Made by a program: the position numbers and the translations under genes. Of a stretch of 64,000 nt of DNA, positions 1-8,646 are shown piece by piece; the stretch's first letter is position 1; each line of letters starts with the position of its first letter. The stretch is from Streptomyces pilosus (GTDB lineage Bacteria > Actinomycetota > Actinomycetes > Streptomycetales > Streptomycetaceae). The notes under the pieces are model-generated. The model had not been told where the DNA came from. It worked only from the letters and a program-made list of their open reading frames with translations, and made no database searches. The stretch spans positions 558,001 through 622,000 of the forward strand of contig NZ_BMTU01000002.1 in NCBI RefSeq assembly GCF_014649835.1. Direction: 5' to 3'.

Positions 1-1
1 G

Positions 2-547
2 CACCCGTCGGTCCGCGTCGACGAGAACGTGCTGTTCGTCGACGAGGGCAGTGTGCTGACCTCGGCCGGCGCCGCCTCCGGCATCGACCTGTGTCTGCAC
101 ATCCTGCGCGGCGACCTGGGCGTGGCCGCGTCCAACCACGCCGCCCGGCGCCTGGTCGCGGCGCCCTACCGCAGTGGCGGCCAGGCCCAGTACGTGCCGC
201 GCAGCGTGCCCGAGCAGCTCGGGGAGCGGTTCGCCGCCACCCGTGAGTGGGCACTGCGCCGGCTCGGCGAACCCCTCACCCTCGGCGCGCTCGCCGGGCA
301 CGCGGCGGTCTCGCCGCGCACGTTCTCGCGCCGCTTCGTCGAGGACACCGGCTACACACCCATGCAGTGGGTGATGCGCGCCCGCATCGACGCCGCCCGC
401 GAGCTGCTGGAGCGCTCGCAGCTGGGCGTCGAGCAGATCGCCGCCGACGTCGGCCTGGGCACCGGGGCCAATCTGCGCCTGCACTTCCAGCGCATCCTCG
501 GCACCACACCGAGCGAGTACCGGCGCACCTTCGCCCGGGGCGAATGA
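2..547 (+). CDS. GlxA-type AraC family transcriptional regulator, 5' partial
   Basis: The reading frame is open from base 2, so the gene begins before the window; 181 C-terminal residues are visible. The first ~65 residues (VLFVDEGSVLTSAGAASGID, then a cluster of small residues and LHILRGDLG) look like the end of a DJ-1/PfpI domain. The remainder is an AraC/XylS DNA-binding domain with two helix-turn-helix motifs (SPRTFSRRF and a second around IAADVGLGTGANLRLHFQR) ending in the usual TTPSEYRRTF. This domain order is that of the GlxA-type regulators. It acts in the cytoplasm as a DNA-binding regulator; its ligand is unknown. The divergent or downstream target cannot be seen because the 5' side is cut off. 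Confidence 0.9.
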   Translation, partial: HPSVRVDENVLFVDEGSVLTSAGAASGIDLCLHILRGDLGVAASNHAARRLVAAPYRSGGQAQYVPRSVPEQLGERFAATREWALRRLGEPLTLGALAGHAAVSPRTFSRRFVEDTGYTPMQWVMRARIDAARELLERSQLGVEQIAADVGLGTGANLRLHFQRILGTTPSEYRRTFARGE

Positions 548-652
548 GCGGGCGGCACGCCCTGGCGCGATCCTTTCGAACCGTGGCGATCATGCCGCTG
601 CCACGCCCGCGGGCCGAGCGCGATGCTGGCTGTGGACGAAGGGACACCACAC

Positions 653-1651
653 ATGACGCGTATCGCCATCAACGGGTTCGGCCGCATCGGACGCAACGTG
701 CTGCGTGCGCTCCTGGAGCGCGACAGCACCTTGGAGGTCGTGGCCATCAACGACCTCGCGGATCCGGCCACTTCGGCGCGACTGCTCGCCTACGACACGA
801 CCGCCGGCCGGCTCGGCCGACCGGTCACCGTCGACGGGAACGCTCTCGTCGTCGACGGCCGCCGCATCACGGTCCTCGCCGAGCGGGAGCCGGCCCGGCT
901 GCCGTGGGCCGAACTCGGCGTGGACATCGTGCTGGAAGCCACCGGCCGCTTCACCTCCGCCAAGGCCGCCCGGGCCCACCTCGACGCGGGAGCCACCCGG
1001 GTCCTGGTCGGCGCGCCGTCGGACGGCGCCGACGTCACCCTGGCGTACGGCGTGAACAACGACGCCTACGACCCCGACCTGCACAGGATCGTCTCCAACG
1101 CCTCGTGCACGACGAACGCGCTCGCGCCGCTGGCCGCGGTACTCGACGGCCTCGCCGGCATCGAGCACGGCTTCATGACGACGGTGCACGCCTACACCCA
1201 GGAGCAGAACCTCCAGGACGGTCCGCACCGCGACGCCCGCCGGGCCCGCGCCGCCGCCGTCAACATCGTGCCGACGACCACGGGCGCCGCCAAGGCGATC
1301 GGCCTGGTGCTGCCCGGCCTCGACGGCAAGCTGTCGGGTGACTCGATCCGCGTGCCGGTCCCCGTGGGCTCGATCGTCGAGCTCAACACCACCGTCACGC
1401 GGGACGTCACGCGCGAGGAGGTGCTGGAGGCCTACCGGGCCGCCGCGCAGGGGCCGCTCGCGGGAGTGCTCGAGTACTCGGAGGACCCGCTGGTGTCGTC
1501 CGACATCACCGGCAACCCGGCGTCGTCGATCTTCGACGCGGACCTCACCCGGGTGGACGGCCGGCACGTCAAGGTGGTCGCCTGGTACGACAACGAGTGG
1601 GGCTTCTCCAACCGGGTGATCGACACCCTGGAACTGCTCGCCGCCCGCTGA
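653..1651 (+). CDS. gap: type I glyceraldehyde-3-phosphate dehydrogenase
   Basis: 332 residues, the normal length for type I GAPDH. It oxidises and phosphorylates glyceraldehyde 3-phosphate with NAD(P) in glycolysis. The N-terminal Rossmann motif INGFGRIGRN and the catalytic cysteine in NASCTTNALAPL are both present, as are the C-terminal WYDNEWGFSNR helix motif and the NIVPTTTGAAKA segment. An in-frame ATG 30 bases upstream exists, but the start at 653 places a GAAGGGA ribosome site about 8 bases ahead and gives the conserved N-terminus MTRIAINGFGRIG. It lies about 105 bp after the AraC-type regulator. Streptomyces genomes usually carry more than one gap gene; this one, in an accessory neighbourhood, may be the secondary copy (inference). 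Confidence 0.95.
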   Translation: MTRIAINGFGRIGRNVLRALLERDSTLEVVAINDLADPATSARLLAYDTTAGRLGRPVTVDGNALVVDGRRITVLAEREPARLPWAELGVDIVLEATGRFTSAKAARAHLDAGATRVLVGAPSDGADVTLAYGVNNDAYDPDLHRIVSNASCTTNALAPLAAVLDGLAGIEHGFMTTVHAYTQEQNLQDGPHRDARRARAAAVNIVPTTTGAAKAIGLVLPGLDGKLSGDSIRVPVPVGSIVELNTTVTRDVTREEVLEAYRAAAQGPLAGVLEYSEDPLVSSDITGNPASSIFDADLTRVDGRHVKVVAWYDNEWGFSNRVIDTLELLAAR

Positions 1652-1785
1652 ACCGGCCCCGGCCGGTCCGGCGGCGCGCACCCCTCGCGGGCCGGTGACT
1701 CCGTCGGCACCCTCGCGCGGACGGTGCCGCCGGCCCCGGCCCGTCGCCGCCCACCGGGAAACCGGCTGCTCCGGTCCCTCCCCGC

Positions 1786-2325
1786 CTACCGTGCAGCCGG
1801 CTCCCACTCCTCGGCGAGGAGTCCGAGCACTACCTCGTCGAGGAACTCACCGAGCACCCAGGCCGACCTGCGCAGCACGCCCTCACGGACGAAGCCGTTG
1901 CGCTCGGCGGAGCGCAGCATCGCGGTGTTGTCGGCCAGCGTCTCGATCTGCAGCCGGTGCAGTCCGCGCACGACGAAACCGTAATGGCAGAGCACCGCGA
2001 CCACGTCGGTGCCGTAGCCCTTGCCACGCGACGACGGCAGCAGCCCCAGCCCGATGTGCGCGGACCGGCTGTGCGTGTCGATGCCCCACAGCGTGGCCGT
2101 GCCGACCAGCGTGCCACCCTCCGACTCCACCACGGAGAAGGGAACACGCCCGTGCTCCTCGTCGTCGACCACGAGTCGCGGGTCCTGTGAACCGGGTGTG
2201 ATCGGCCGCCACGGCCTGGCCTCCGACCGTGAGCCGTTCACCACGTCGTCGTAGAGCTCGGCCCGCAGGATCGGTATGTCGTCCTCGTGCCGGGCCCTCA
2301 GCCCGACCAGTTTCCCCTTGAGCAT
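1786..2325 (-). CDS. GNAT family N-acetyltransferase (RimJ/RimL-like)
   Basis: 179 residues. The acetyl-CoA binding signature R-G-K-G-Y-G-T-D follows the beta-4 strand IGLGLLPSS at about residue 95, and the downstream LHRLQIETLADNTAMLRSAE / NGFVREGVLR segments are the typical RimJ/RimL-type C-terminal half. The predicted reaction is acetyl transfer from acetyl-CoA to an amino group; the substrate is not identifiable. The ATG start is preceded by GGATAGGAAAC. It is convergent with gap, and the gene to its left end overlaps nothing. Confidence 0.85.
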   Translation of the reverse strand: MLKGKLVGLRARHEDDIPILRAELYDDVVNGSRSEARPWRPITPGSQDPRLVVDDEEHGRVPFSVVESEGGTLVGTATLWGIDTHSRSAHIGLGLLPSSRGKGYGTDVVAVLCHYGFVVRGLHRLQIETLADNTAMLRSAERNGFVREGVLRRSAWVLGEFLDEVVLGLLAEEWEPAAR

Positions 2326-2546
2326 GGGGGTTTCCTATCCGACGGGTCCGCCGGGCGGCAAACGATTTCTCCGTCACCGGACGGCGGACGGGTCGGCCGT
2401 CGCGTTCCGTGACATCCGGACAGCGAAGGCCACGATCTCAACCAGCGCGTCCCACAGGGTGATCGGCCGCTCCTCCGGGGCACACGGATCACCGACCGCA
2501 GTCACGAAGCAGTCGGGCAGGGCCCGTTGAGGAGAGGGGAAAGGGC

Positions 2547-3413
2547 ATGCGTCGCACGGGGATGAAGGCCGGCACGATCGCGATCGCCGCCGTCATGGGG
2601 AGCGTCGTCCTGACGGGATGCGGGGGAGACAGTGAGCCGCAGAGCGACGGCAAGTCGTCGGCGGCGAGCGGGAAGGCCCAGGAGCGCGAGCAGGGCACGA
2701 AGGCGGTGCGGGCGGCGTACGACAGGACGGCCGAAGCCGAGTCGGCGCGGATGAAGGTCAGGACGCAGCTCGCCGCGGACGGCAGGACGGTCACGTCGGA
2801 GGGTGAGGGTGTCCTCGATCTGGCGGAGGGCGACAGCGTCATGACCATCACGGCCGAGGGCGAGAGCCTGGAGCAGCGTGTGGTCGACCAGATGCTCTAC
2901 CAGAAGGCCCCGGGTCAGAAGACGCAGGGCGGCAAGCCCTGGATCAAGATCGACCTTGAGAAGGTCGCCGCTCAGCAGGGCGTCGGCAACCAGCAGTTCG
3001 GCGACCCGGCCCAGACCGCGGCCTTCGCCAGGGCGATCACCGACAAGGACGTCACCGAGGTCGGCACCGAGAAGATCGACGGCGTGGACACCACGCACTA
3101 CCGGGTCTCCGTGGACGTGGCCGAGCTGCCGGGTGGCGACCGGATGCGTGAACAGCTCGGCCCCACGCTGCCGATGCAGGTCTGGCTCGACGACGAGGGG
3201 CGGCTCCGCCGCCAGCAGATCGACATGACCGTCAAGAACACGGCTTCCGCCTCGGCGAAGCCCGGCGACGGTTCGGCACCCCAGCAGCTCAAGATGAGCA
3301 CGGTCATGCAGTTCACGGACTTCGGCACCGACGTCGACGCCGAGGCCCCGCCGGCCGGCCAGGTGACGGACATGACGGACAAGGCGCTGCAGGGCAGCGG
3401 GCGACAGAGCTAG
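2547..3413 (+). CDS. LppX/LprAFG-type secreted lipoprotein
   Basis: 288 residues with a lipoprotein signal peptide: positively charged MRRTGMK, a short hydrophobic stretch and the lipobox LTGC at about residue 26, so the mature protein should be anchored by a diacylglyceryl-cysteine on the outer face of the membrane. The mature part (repeated acidic/Lys-rich strands such as DRTAEAESARMKVRTQLA and MQVWLDDEGRLRR) resembles the LppX_LprAFG fold, a half-barrel that binds lipids or hydrophobic ligands in actinobacteria. Start is supported by GAGGAGAGGGG 8-12 bases upstream. It stands alone and is followed by a strong hairpin. Confidence 0.8.
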   Translation: MRRTGMKAGTIAIAAVMGSVVLTGCGGDSEPQSDGKSSAASGKAQEREQGTKAVRAAYDRTAEAESARMKVRTQLAADGRTVTSEGEGVLDLAEGDSVMTITAEGESLEQRVVDQMLYQKAPGQKTQGGKPWIKIDLEKVAAQQGVGNQQFGDPAQTAAFARAITDKDVTEVGTEKIDGVDTTHYRVSVDVAELPGGDRMREQLGPTLPMQVWLDDEGRLRRQQIDMTVKNTASASAKPGDGSAPQQLKMSTVMQFTDFGTDVDAEAPPAGQVTDMTDKALQGSGRQS

Positions 3414-3420
3414 ACCGCGA

Positions 3421-3461
3421 CGACACGAGCGGCCACCCGTCGAGGGTGGCCGCTCGTGTCG
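3421..3461 (+). terminator. perfect 18-bp hairpin after the lipoprotein gene
   Basis: Arms CGACACGAGCGGCCACCC (3421-3438) and its exact complement (3444-3461) are separated by the 5-base loop GTCGA. It starts 8 bases after the lipoprotein stop codon. There is no T-run, which is usual for Streptomyces terminators. Confidence 0.85.
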
Positions 3462-3565
3462 CGGGTGGTGTCCGTGGGCACGGACGGTGCGGCCACCTCA
3501 CCTCACCGCCCCCTCGGCTCGTGCGGGAAGTCGTCGGTTACCGTGGGGAGTGACACTGGGAGGCG

Positions 3566-4405
3566 ATGGTGTTCGAACGGGGCACGCGGTTGCTCGCGGG
3601 CGCGGTGGTCGTGGCCTGCATGGTGCTCCTCGGGCCGAGCGCGCCGGACGGGTCTCTGTCCGCCGGTCCGATGCCCGTGGGCACCGCCCGTGACTTCGTG
3701 CCGAACCGCGTGATGACCTGGAACATCTGCAACCCCTGTGGCCGGGGCAACGCCGACCGTGCGGCGGAGATAGCGGAGTTGGCCCCCCAGGTCGTCGGAC
3801 TGCAGGAGGCCTGCCGGCGCGACGTCGAACGGGTCCGGGACCATCTGGAGAACCTCTACGGGCTGGACTACCACGTCGAGTACGGCACGGTGCTGCAGAA
3901 CTGGGGCCGCTGCGGGGGAGTGCCGTGGAACCCCGGGGGTTACGGACAGGCGATCCTCTCCGCGGAGCCGATGACCGACCACGTGAACGTCGAGTACCCC
4001 GACGGCGGCTCCGAGGACCGCGGCTTCATGGCCGTCACCACCCTCGTGGACGACCGGCCCGTCCGGGTCTTCAACACCCACCTCGCGCAACGCCGGCAGG
4101 AAGCGGTGCGGGCCGAACAGACCGCCGTGATCGCCGCGGAGATCGCCCGGCACGACCGCGCCATCGTGCTCGGCGACTTCAACGCCGTTCCGGACACTCC
4201 TGAGCTCACACCCATCTGGGCGCTGGCCGAGGACACCGACCCCGGCTGCCGTCCCGCGCAGGCCGGCGCCTGCGCGCCGACCACCGACTGGCAGAGCAAG
4301 TTCGACTACGTCTTCCTGCGCGGCGTCACCTCCCTCGGCCACCGGGTACGGCAGAGCCCGCACTCGGACCACCATGTGCTGCACTCCGACGTCGACGTGA
4401 CGTGA
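3566..4405 (+). CDS. secreted endonuclease/exonuclease/phosphatase-fold hydrolase
   Basis: 279 residues. A hydrophobic N-terminal segment (LLAGAVVVACMVLLG) is a signal peptide or membrane anchor. All EEP (DNase I-like, metal-dependent phosphodiesterase) motifs are present in order: TWNICNP, GLQEAC with the metal-binding Glu, NTHLA, LGDFNAVPD, FDYVF and the catalytic SDHH near the C-terminus. The family hydrolyses phosphodiesters in nucleic acids, inositol phosphates or sphingomyelin; the substrate is not evident here. The start has GGGAGG 4-9 bases upstream. It is transcribed alone and converges on the XRE-cupin gene. Confidence 0.85.
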   Translation: MVFERGTRLLAGAVVVACMVLLGPSAPDGSLSAGPMPVGTARDFVPNRVMTWNICNPCGRGNADRAAEIAELAPQVVGLQEACRRDVERVRDHLENLYGLDYHVEYGTVLQNWGRCGGVPWNPGGYGQAILSAEPMTDHVNVEYPDGGSEDRGFMAVTTLVDDRPVRVFNTHLAQRRQEAVRAEQTAVIAAEIARHDRAIVLGDFNAVPDTPELTPIWALAEDTDPGCRPAQAGACAPTTDWQSKFDYVFLRGVTSLGHRVRQSPHSDHHVLHSDVDVT

Positions 4406-4479
4406 CGTACGGTCCGGGGTCCTGACGGCAGCCGCCGGCCCGTTCGTGTCCGTGGTGCCGGCCGTCCGGCGGTGACGGG

Positions 4480-5070
4480 TCAGGGAGCGGGCGGGCCGGC
4501 GCCCGGGGTGCCGTCGCGCTGGTGGCCACGACGGGCGTCGCGGTCGAAGATGCCGAGGATCTCGCAGGGGCCGCCCTCGGCACCGATGGCGTGCGGAAGC
4601 ATGGTGGGGAACTCGGCGGCCTGGTTCGTCTCCACGCGGAAGCGCTTGTGTCCCAGCATGAGCACCGCGGTCCCGGACAGGACGACCAGCCATTCGCGGC
4701 CCGGGTGGGCGCGCATGCGGGCCGGGTTGTCCGGCGGCGGCACGGTCATGCGCTGGCGTACGACGGTCATGCCCGGGTCGCCCTTCACGGGCCACCGCAT
4801 CAGTCCGTGGGCGGCGTCGATCATCGGGCTGGTGACGACGTCGTCCGCGGCGGTCTCCACCAGCTGGTCCAGCGTCGTGTCCAGGGCGCGGGCGAGCGTG
4901 ACCAGCTGATCCAGTGCGAGACGCCGCTGCCCGTTCTCGATCCGGCTGAGCGTCGACTGGCTGACGTTGGCACGCGCGGCCAGTTCCTCCAGTGACCAGC
5001 CCTGGGCGACCCGCAGCGCGCGGATGCGTTTGCGTACGAGGCTGTCCAGCTCGCCATCATCTTGCGTCAT
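4480..5070 (-). CDS. XRE family regulator with C-terminal cupin domain
   Basis: 196 residues from the ATG at 5070 (the frame is open further upstream but reads into the divergent promoter). Residues ~12-65 form an XRE helix-turn-helix (SLEELAARANVSQSTLSRIE), and ~105-180 a cupin beta-barrel (REWLVVLSGTAVLMLGHKRF, then MLPHAIGAEGGPCEILGIFDR) that would bind a small effector. It is divergent from the MFS exporter at 5189 with about 120 bp between starts, so it most likely controls that gene and itself. Confidence 0.88.
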   Translation of the reverse strand: MTQDDGELDSLVRKRIRALRVAQGWSLEELAARANVSQSTLSRIENGQRRLALDQLVTLARALDTTLDQLVETAADDVVTSPMIDAAHGLMRWPVKGDPGMTVVRQRMTVPPPDNPARMRAHPGREWLVVLSGTAVLMLGHKRFRVETNQAAEFPTMLPHAIGAEGGPCEILGIFDRDARRGHQRDGTPGAGPPAP

Positions 5071-5095
5071 GCGCAACATCGTATGCCCGAAGGGC
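5062..5095. promoter_or_regulatory. candidate operators between XRE-cupin and MFS genes
   Basis: Two small inverted repeats lie at the XRE start: TTGCG-N5-CGCAA at 5062-5076, which covers the start codon, and TGCCC-GAA-GGGCA at 5083-5095. Their position in a divergent regulator/transporter intergenic region suits autoregulation. They are short enough to occur by chance. Confidence 0.4.
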
Positions 5096-5188
5096 AACAC
5101 GCGGCTACGTTCGCCCGCATGAGCCGTGCGGGCAGGGGCCGCTCCCGAGCCGTCCCGCCCGCACTTCCACGCCTTGGCAGGAGAACCC

Positions 5189-6784
5189 ATGAGTACGAAC
5201 GAGCCCGCATGTCCGGCCCCCGCACCCGATCAGGACGCACCGGACGCACGCACGCTGCGCGCCGTCCTGGTCGCGGTGTCGGTGGCCCTGATGGCGGTCA
5301 TCGCCTCGGTGTCGGGGCTGAACGTCGCCCAGACCCACCTGGCCGTCGAGTTCGGCGTGTCGCACGGCACGGTCCTGTGGATCATCAACATCTACACCTT
5401 GACCCTGGCGGCCCTGCTGCTGCCGCTCGGCGCGATCGGTGACCGCCTGGGCCGCAAGCCGGTGCTGGTCGCGGGTCTGGTGGTCTTCGGCGTCGCCGGT
5501 GCCGCGGCCGGACTCGCCCCGACCGCCGAGGTGATGCTGGCGGCGCGCGTGGTCGGCGGCATCGGTGCCGCGATGATCATGCCGATCACCCTGGCCGTCA
5601 TCACCTCGACCTTCCCCGAGGAGCAGCGCGGCAGGGCGATCGGCGTGTGGACCGGTGTCGCCGGGGGCGGCGGCATCCTGGGCATGTTCCTCTCCGCCCT
5701 GCTGGTCGATGTCGCGGACTGGCGGTGGCTGTTCCTCCTGCCCGTGGTCCTGGTCGCCGTGGCCCTGGCGATGACGCTGAAGTCGGTCCCCGACTCGCGC
5801 GAGAGCTCCGCCCGCCCCTTCGACACCGTGGGCGCGCTGACCTCCGCGGTGGCCGTGGTCGGCCTCATCTTCGCCCTCCAGGAGGGACCGGAGAAGGGCT
5901 GGACCGCCCCGGCGACCCTGGTCGCAGTCGCGGGCGGACTGGCCGCGGCGGCCGGCTTCGTGGCCTGGGAGCGGCACCGCCGTGACGCCTCCCTCCTGGA
6001 CGTGCGGCTGTTCCGGGAGCGCGGCCTGGCCGACGGTTCGGTCACGCTGCTGGTGGTCTTCGGTGTCCAGGCGGGCATCGCCGTGGTGCTGTTCCCGTTC
6101 CTCCAGGCGGTGCTCGGCTGGTCCGGGCTGCCGGCCACGCTGGCCCTGATGCCCATGGCCGTGGTGATGATGCTGATGTCCGGCCTGGCCCCCCGGATCG
6201 CCGCGGGCATCGGTGCCCGGCGGACGACGATGACGGGCGTGGCGCTGGGCGGCACCGGCCTCGCGCTCATGGCCCTGTTCGTCTCCGCGGACGGCGGCTA
6301 TGTGACGGTCCTGCCCGGCATGCTCGCCATGGGGATCGGCATGGGGCTGTCGATGACCCCGTCCACCGAGGCCATCACCGCGTCGCTGCCGAGCGGGAAG
6401 CAGGGAGTCGCCTCCGCCCTGAACGACGTGACCCGCGAGTTCGGCACCGCGCTCGGTGTCGCCCTGCTCGGCGCGCTGCTGTCGGCCGGCTACCGCGACT
6501 CCGTCGAGGGCAGGCTCGACGGTGTGCCCGCCGATGTCGCGGACGCCGCCCGGGGAGGGATCGCGGGCGCCGTCGAGGCGGCACCCGCCGGTGGCTCCCA
6601 CGCGGGGCAGCTGATCCGCGCCGCCGAGCAGTCCTTCGTCGACGGCTGGCAGCAGGCCATGTGGGCGGGCGTGGCCGTCATGGCGGCCCTGTTCGGTTTC
6701 CTCGCCCTGCGCGGGCGAAAGGAGCCCGCCCCGCTGCCGGGCGGCGACGGCGACCCGGCCGTCGGGGTGTCCGCGGAACGCTGA
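5189..6784 (+). CDS. DHA2-family MFS multidrug exporter (14 TM)
   Basis: 531 residues, the length of 14-helix DHA2 drug:proton antiporters. Motif A appears as LGAIGDRLGRKPVL after helix 2, and motif C-like GGILGMFLSALLVD in helix 5; alternating hydrophobic helices run to residue ~510 with a hydrophilic tail. It would export a toxic compound across the membrane by proton exchange. The ATG at 5189 has AGGAG 7 bases upstream; an upstream in-frame ATG at 5126 lacks one. Control by the divergent XRE-cupin regulator is likely from context. Confidence 0.9.
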   Translation: MSTNEPACPAPAPDQDAPDARTLRAVLVAVSVALMAVIASVSGLNVAQTHLAVEFGVSHGTVLWIINIYTLTLAALLLPLGAIGDRLGRKPVLVAGLVVFGVAGAAAGLAPTAEVMLAARVVGGIGAAMIMPITLAVITSTFPEEQRGRAIGVWTGVAGGGGILGMFLSALLVDVADWRWLFLLPVVLVAVALAMTLKSVPDSRESSARPFDTVGALTSAVAVVGLIFALQEGPEKGWTAPATLVAVAGGLAAAAGFVAWERHRRDASLLDVRLFRERGLADGSVTLLVVFGVQAGIAVVLFPFLQAVLGWSGLPATLALMPMAVVMMLMSGLAPRIAAGIGARRTTMTGVALGGTGLALMALFVSADGGYVTVLPGMLAMGIGMGLSMTPSTEAITASLPSGKQGVASALNDVTREFGTALGVALLGALLSAGYRDSVEGRLDGVPADVADAARGGIAGAVEAAPAGGSHAGQLIRAAEQSFVDGWQQAMWAGVAVMAALFGFLALRGRKEPAPLPGGDGDPAVGVSAER

Positions 6785-6835
6785 GCCGCCGGTGCTCCCG
6801 CCCTCGTCCCGGAGCCGGTGCGAAAGGCGGCTCCG

Positions 6836-7438
6836 TCAGCACCGCTCCAGCAGACGGGCCGCCAGCACGCGGGCGTGCCGCAGACGACCGCTGTCGCCCT
6901 CCAGCCCGGCACGCACCATGGCCCCCTCCAGGAGGAAGGCCAGATGTTCCGCCGTGTCGCGAGCGGCGTCGGGACGACCGGGCAGCAACGCGTCGACGTG
7001 GGCGGCGATCAGACGTTCGACCTCCTCCTTGTGTCGGCGCACCCGTGTCCGTCCCTCGTCACCGACGGGCAGCTCCGCGGCGGCGTTGAGCAGTCCGCAT
7101 CCGCGGAAGGCGTCCTCGCGGACCGCTTCGGCGCTGTCGATGTAGGTGTCGAACACGGCCAGCACGCCGTCCCGCGGGTCGTCGCTGCCCTCCAGGCGCG
7201 AGCGGTACCGCGTCAGCCACTCCTGGTGCCGGGCCTCCAGGTAGGACAGGACGAGATCCGCCTTGGAGGAGAAGTTGTTGTACAGGCTCATCTTCGCCAC
7301 CCCGGCCTCGGCGGTGATGGTGTCGATGCCCGTCGCGGTGATGCCGTCGGCGTAGAAACGCCGCGCCGCCGCGGCGAGGACCCGCTCCCGGGCCGGCCGC
7401 CGCCTCCCGGCGGCCGGTGGCCGCTCTCCTTCACCCAT
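6836..7438 (-). CDS. TetR family transcriptional repressor
   Basis: 200 residues. N-terminal TetR_N domain at ~18-65: RERVLAAAARRFYADGITAT followed by the recognition region AEAGVAKMSLYNNFSSKADL. The C-terminal ligand-binding helices (ending ARVLAARLLERC) are of the TetR_C type seen in regulators of alpha/beta hydrolases. The start at 7438 is chosen because the 20-bp operator lies only 18 bases upstream of it and the HTH begins normally from it. It is divergent from the hydrolase at 7553 and probably represses both genes. Confidence 0.9.
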   Translation of the reverse strand: MGEGERPPAAGRRRPARERVLAAAARRFYADGITATGIDTITAEAGVAKMSLYNNFSSKADLVLSYLEARHQEWLTRYRSRLEGSDDPRDGVLAVFDTYIDSAEAVREDAFRGCGLLNAAAELPVGDEGRTRVRRHKEEVERLIAAHVDALLPGRPDAARDTAEHLAFLLEGAMVRAGLEGDSGRLRHARVLAARLLERC

Positions 7439-7456
7439 CACACACCCCGACTCGAT

Positions 7457-7476
7457 TAGGTAGACTGGTCTACCTA
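7457..7476. promoter_or_regulatory. TetR operator, 9-bp arms
   Basis: TAGGTAGAC-TG-GTCTACCTA, a perfect inverted repeat with a 2-base centre, sits between the divergent tetR-like (start 7438) and hydrolase (start 7553) genes. Length and symmetry are those of TetR-family operators, and the run is much more AT-rich than its surroundings. Confidence 0.85.
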
Positions 7477-7552
7477 GTGTAGCGGAGCGGGTGGGCCGGC
7501 GTGCCTCCCCGACCGTGTCCGCCGAGCCGTCCCGCACCCCCAGGGAGCGCCC

Positions 7553-8410
7553 ATGACTCTCCTCACCGACCACCTCGTCGTCGACGGGGTGCGCCTCGCC
7601 TACCGGGACCGGGGAGAGGGCCCGCCCGTGGTCTTCCTCCACGGGACGCCCTCGCACGCCTACGAATGGCGGGACGTCGTGCCGCACATCGAGGCGGACG
7701 GCTTCCGGACCGTGGCCTACGACCTGCTGGGGTACGGCCTCTCCGAGCGTCCCGTGGACCGCGACACGTCGGTCGCCGCCCAGACCGACCTCCTGGGACA
7801 CCTCCTCGACGCGCTGGACATCGACCGGGCCGACATCGTCGCGCACGACATCGGCGGAGCCATCGGCCTGCGCTTCGCCGTCGCCCACCCGGGGCGCGTG
7901 CGGCGGCTGCTGCTCATCGACTCGGTGAGCTTCGACTCGTGGCCCTCCGCGACCTGGCGGCGGATCATCGACGAGAAGCTCGACGACCGTGCGGGCATGT
8001 CCCAGGACGCGTTCGACGCACTGCTGACCCGCCAGCTCACCATGACCGTCGCCGACGAGTCACTCATGACCGGCGACGTTCTCCGGGCGTACCTGGCGCC
8101 CCACGCGTCCCCCCTGGGGCGCGTCTCCTTCTTCGAGCACCAAGTGCGCCACTACGACGCGAAGTACACCGAGGAGATCAGCGGCCGGCTGGCGGGCCTC
8201 ACCGTGCCCGTGCGCATCCTGTGGGGCGAGCAGGACCGGTGGCAGCCCCTCCACTACGCCCAGCGGCTCAGTGCTGCCATCCCCGGCGCGACCCTGGTCA
8301 CCGTGCCGGAGGCCGGCCACTTCCTCATGGAGGACGCGCCCGCCCGCGTCGTCGCGGAGATCAGGGACTTCCTCACCGCCCATGACCCGGGCGCCCGCCC
8401 ACCGGCCTGA
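7553..8410 (+). CDS. alpha/beta hydrolase, haloalkane dehalogenase/epoxide hydrolase-like
   Basis: 285 residues with the oxyanion motif HGTPSHAYEW at ~30, the nucleophile elbow V-A-H-D-I-G-G at ~105, and the catalytic His in EAGHFLMED near residue 265. The nucleophile position is Asp rather than Ser, which is the pattern of haloalkane dehalogenases and epoxide hydrolases rather than esterases. It would open a carbon-halogen or epoxide bond through an alkyl-enzyme ester. It is cytoplasmic, as no signal peptide is seen. It is divergent from a TetR gene and probably induced by its substrate through the operator at 7457-7476. Confidence 0.88.
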   Translation: MTLLTDHLVVDGVRLAYRDRGEGPPVVFLHGTPSHAYEWRDVVPHIEADGFRTVAYDLLGYGLSERPVDRDTSVAAQTDLLGHLLDALDIDRADIVAHDIGGAIGLRFAVAHPGRVRRLLLIDSVSFDSWPSATWRRIIDEKLDDRAGMSQDAFDALLTRQLTMTVADESLMTGDVLRAYLAPHASPLGRVSFFEHQVRHYDAKYTEEISGRLAGLTVPVRILWGEQDRWQPLHYAQRLSAAIPGATLVTVPEAGHFLMEDAPARVVAEIRDFLTAHDPGARPPA

Positions 8411-8487
8411 CGCCGCACCAGGCGGACGCCCCGCCTCCGTCCGGCCCGGGGCGAGGCGACACCGCCCGTCCTCGGGCCCGCGCGGAC

Positions 8488-8533
8488 GGGGTGCGCCCGC
8501 CGACGACGTCACCGCCGTCGCCGGGCGCACCCC
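8488..8533. terminator. bidirectional hairpin between hydrolase and bL37-like genes
   Basis: Arms GGGGTGCGCCCG (8488-8499) and CGGGCGCACCCC (8522-8533) are exactly complementary. The intervening 22 bases contain a further CGACG/CGTCG pairing. It sits between the two convergent genes. Confidence 0.7.
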
Positions 8534-8568
8534 GCGTCCCGTCCCCGATCGGGTAGGGGACCCGACGC

Positions 8569-8646
8569 TCAGGACTGCGGCCGCTTCCCGTGGTTCGACG
8601 GGTGCTTGCGCCGCGACTTCTTCTTCCTGCGCCTCTTCGAGGACAT
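8569..8646 (-). CDS. 50S ribosomal protein bL37-like, 25 residues
   Basis: This tiny gene encodes a 25-residue, strongly basic peptide that starts MSSKRRRKKKSRRK and ends NHGKRPQS. The ending matches what I recall of bL37, the roughly 24-residue actinobacterial large-subunit protein whose tail is NHGKRP. A near-perfect Shine-Dalgarno, AAAGGAG, lies 7 bases before the ATG. Third codon positions are all G or C, as in real genes. In mycobacteria bL37 binds 23S rRNA in the 50S subunit. The gene stands alone and is separated from the hydrolase by a hairpin. The identification rests on the C-terminal motif and composition; a small DNA/RNA-binding basic peptide of another kind is the alternative. 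Confidence 0.68.
   Translation of the reverse strand: MSSKRRRKKKSRRKHPSNHGKRPQS

Noticed and set aside
247..1341. Long open frame (+) overlapping the AraC end and gap
   Set aside because: Arg/Pro/His-rich translation, typical shadow frame of GC-rich genes; gap in another frame has all motifs.
590..1807. Long minus-strand frame opposite gap
   Set aside because: Gly/Arg/Asp/Val-rich shadow without any domain; no ribosome site.
5105..6601. Minus-strand frame opposite the MFS exporter
   Set aside because: Antisense shadow rich in His, Gln, Gly and Asp; low complexity.
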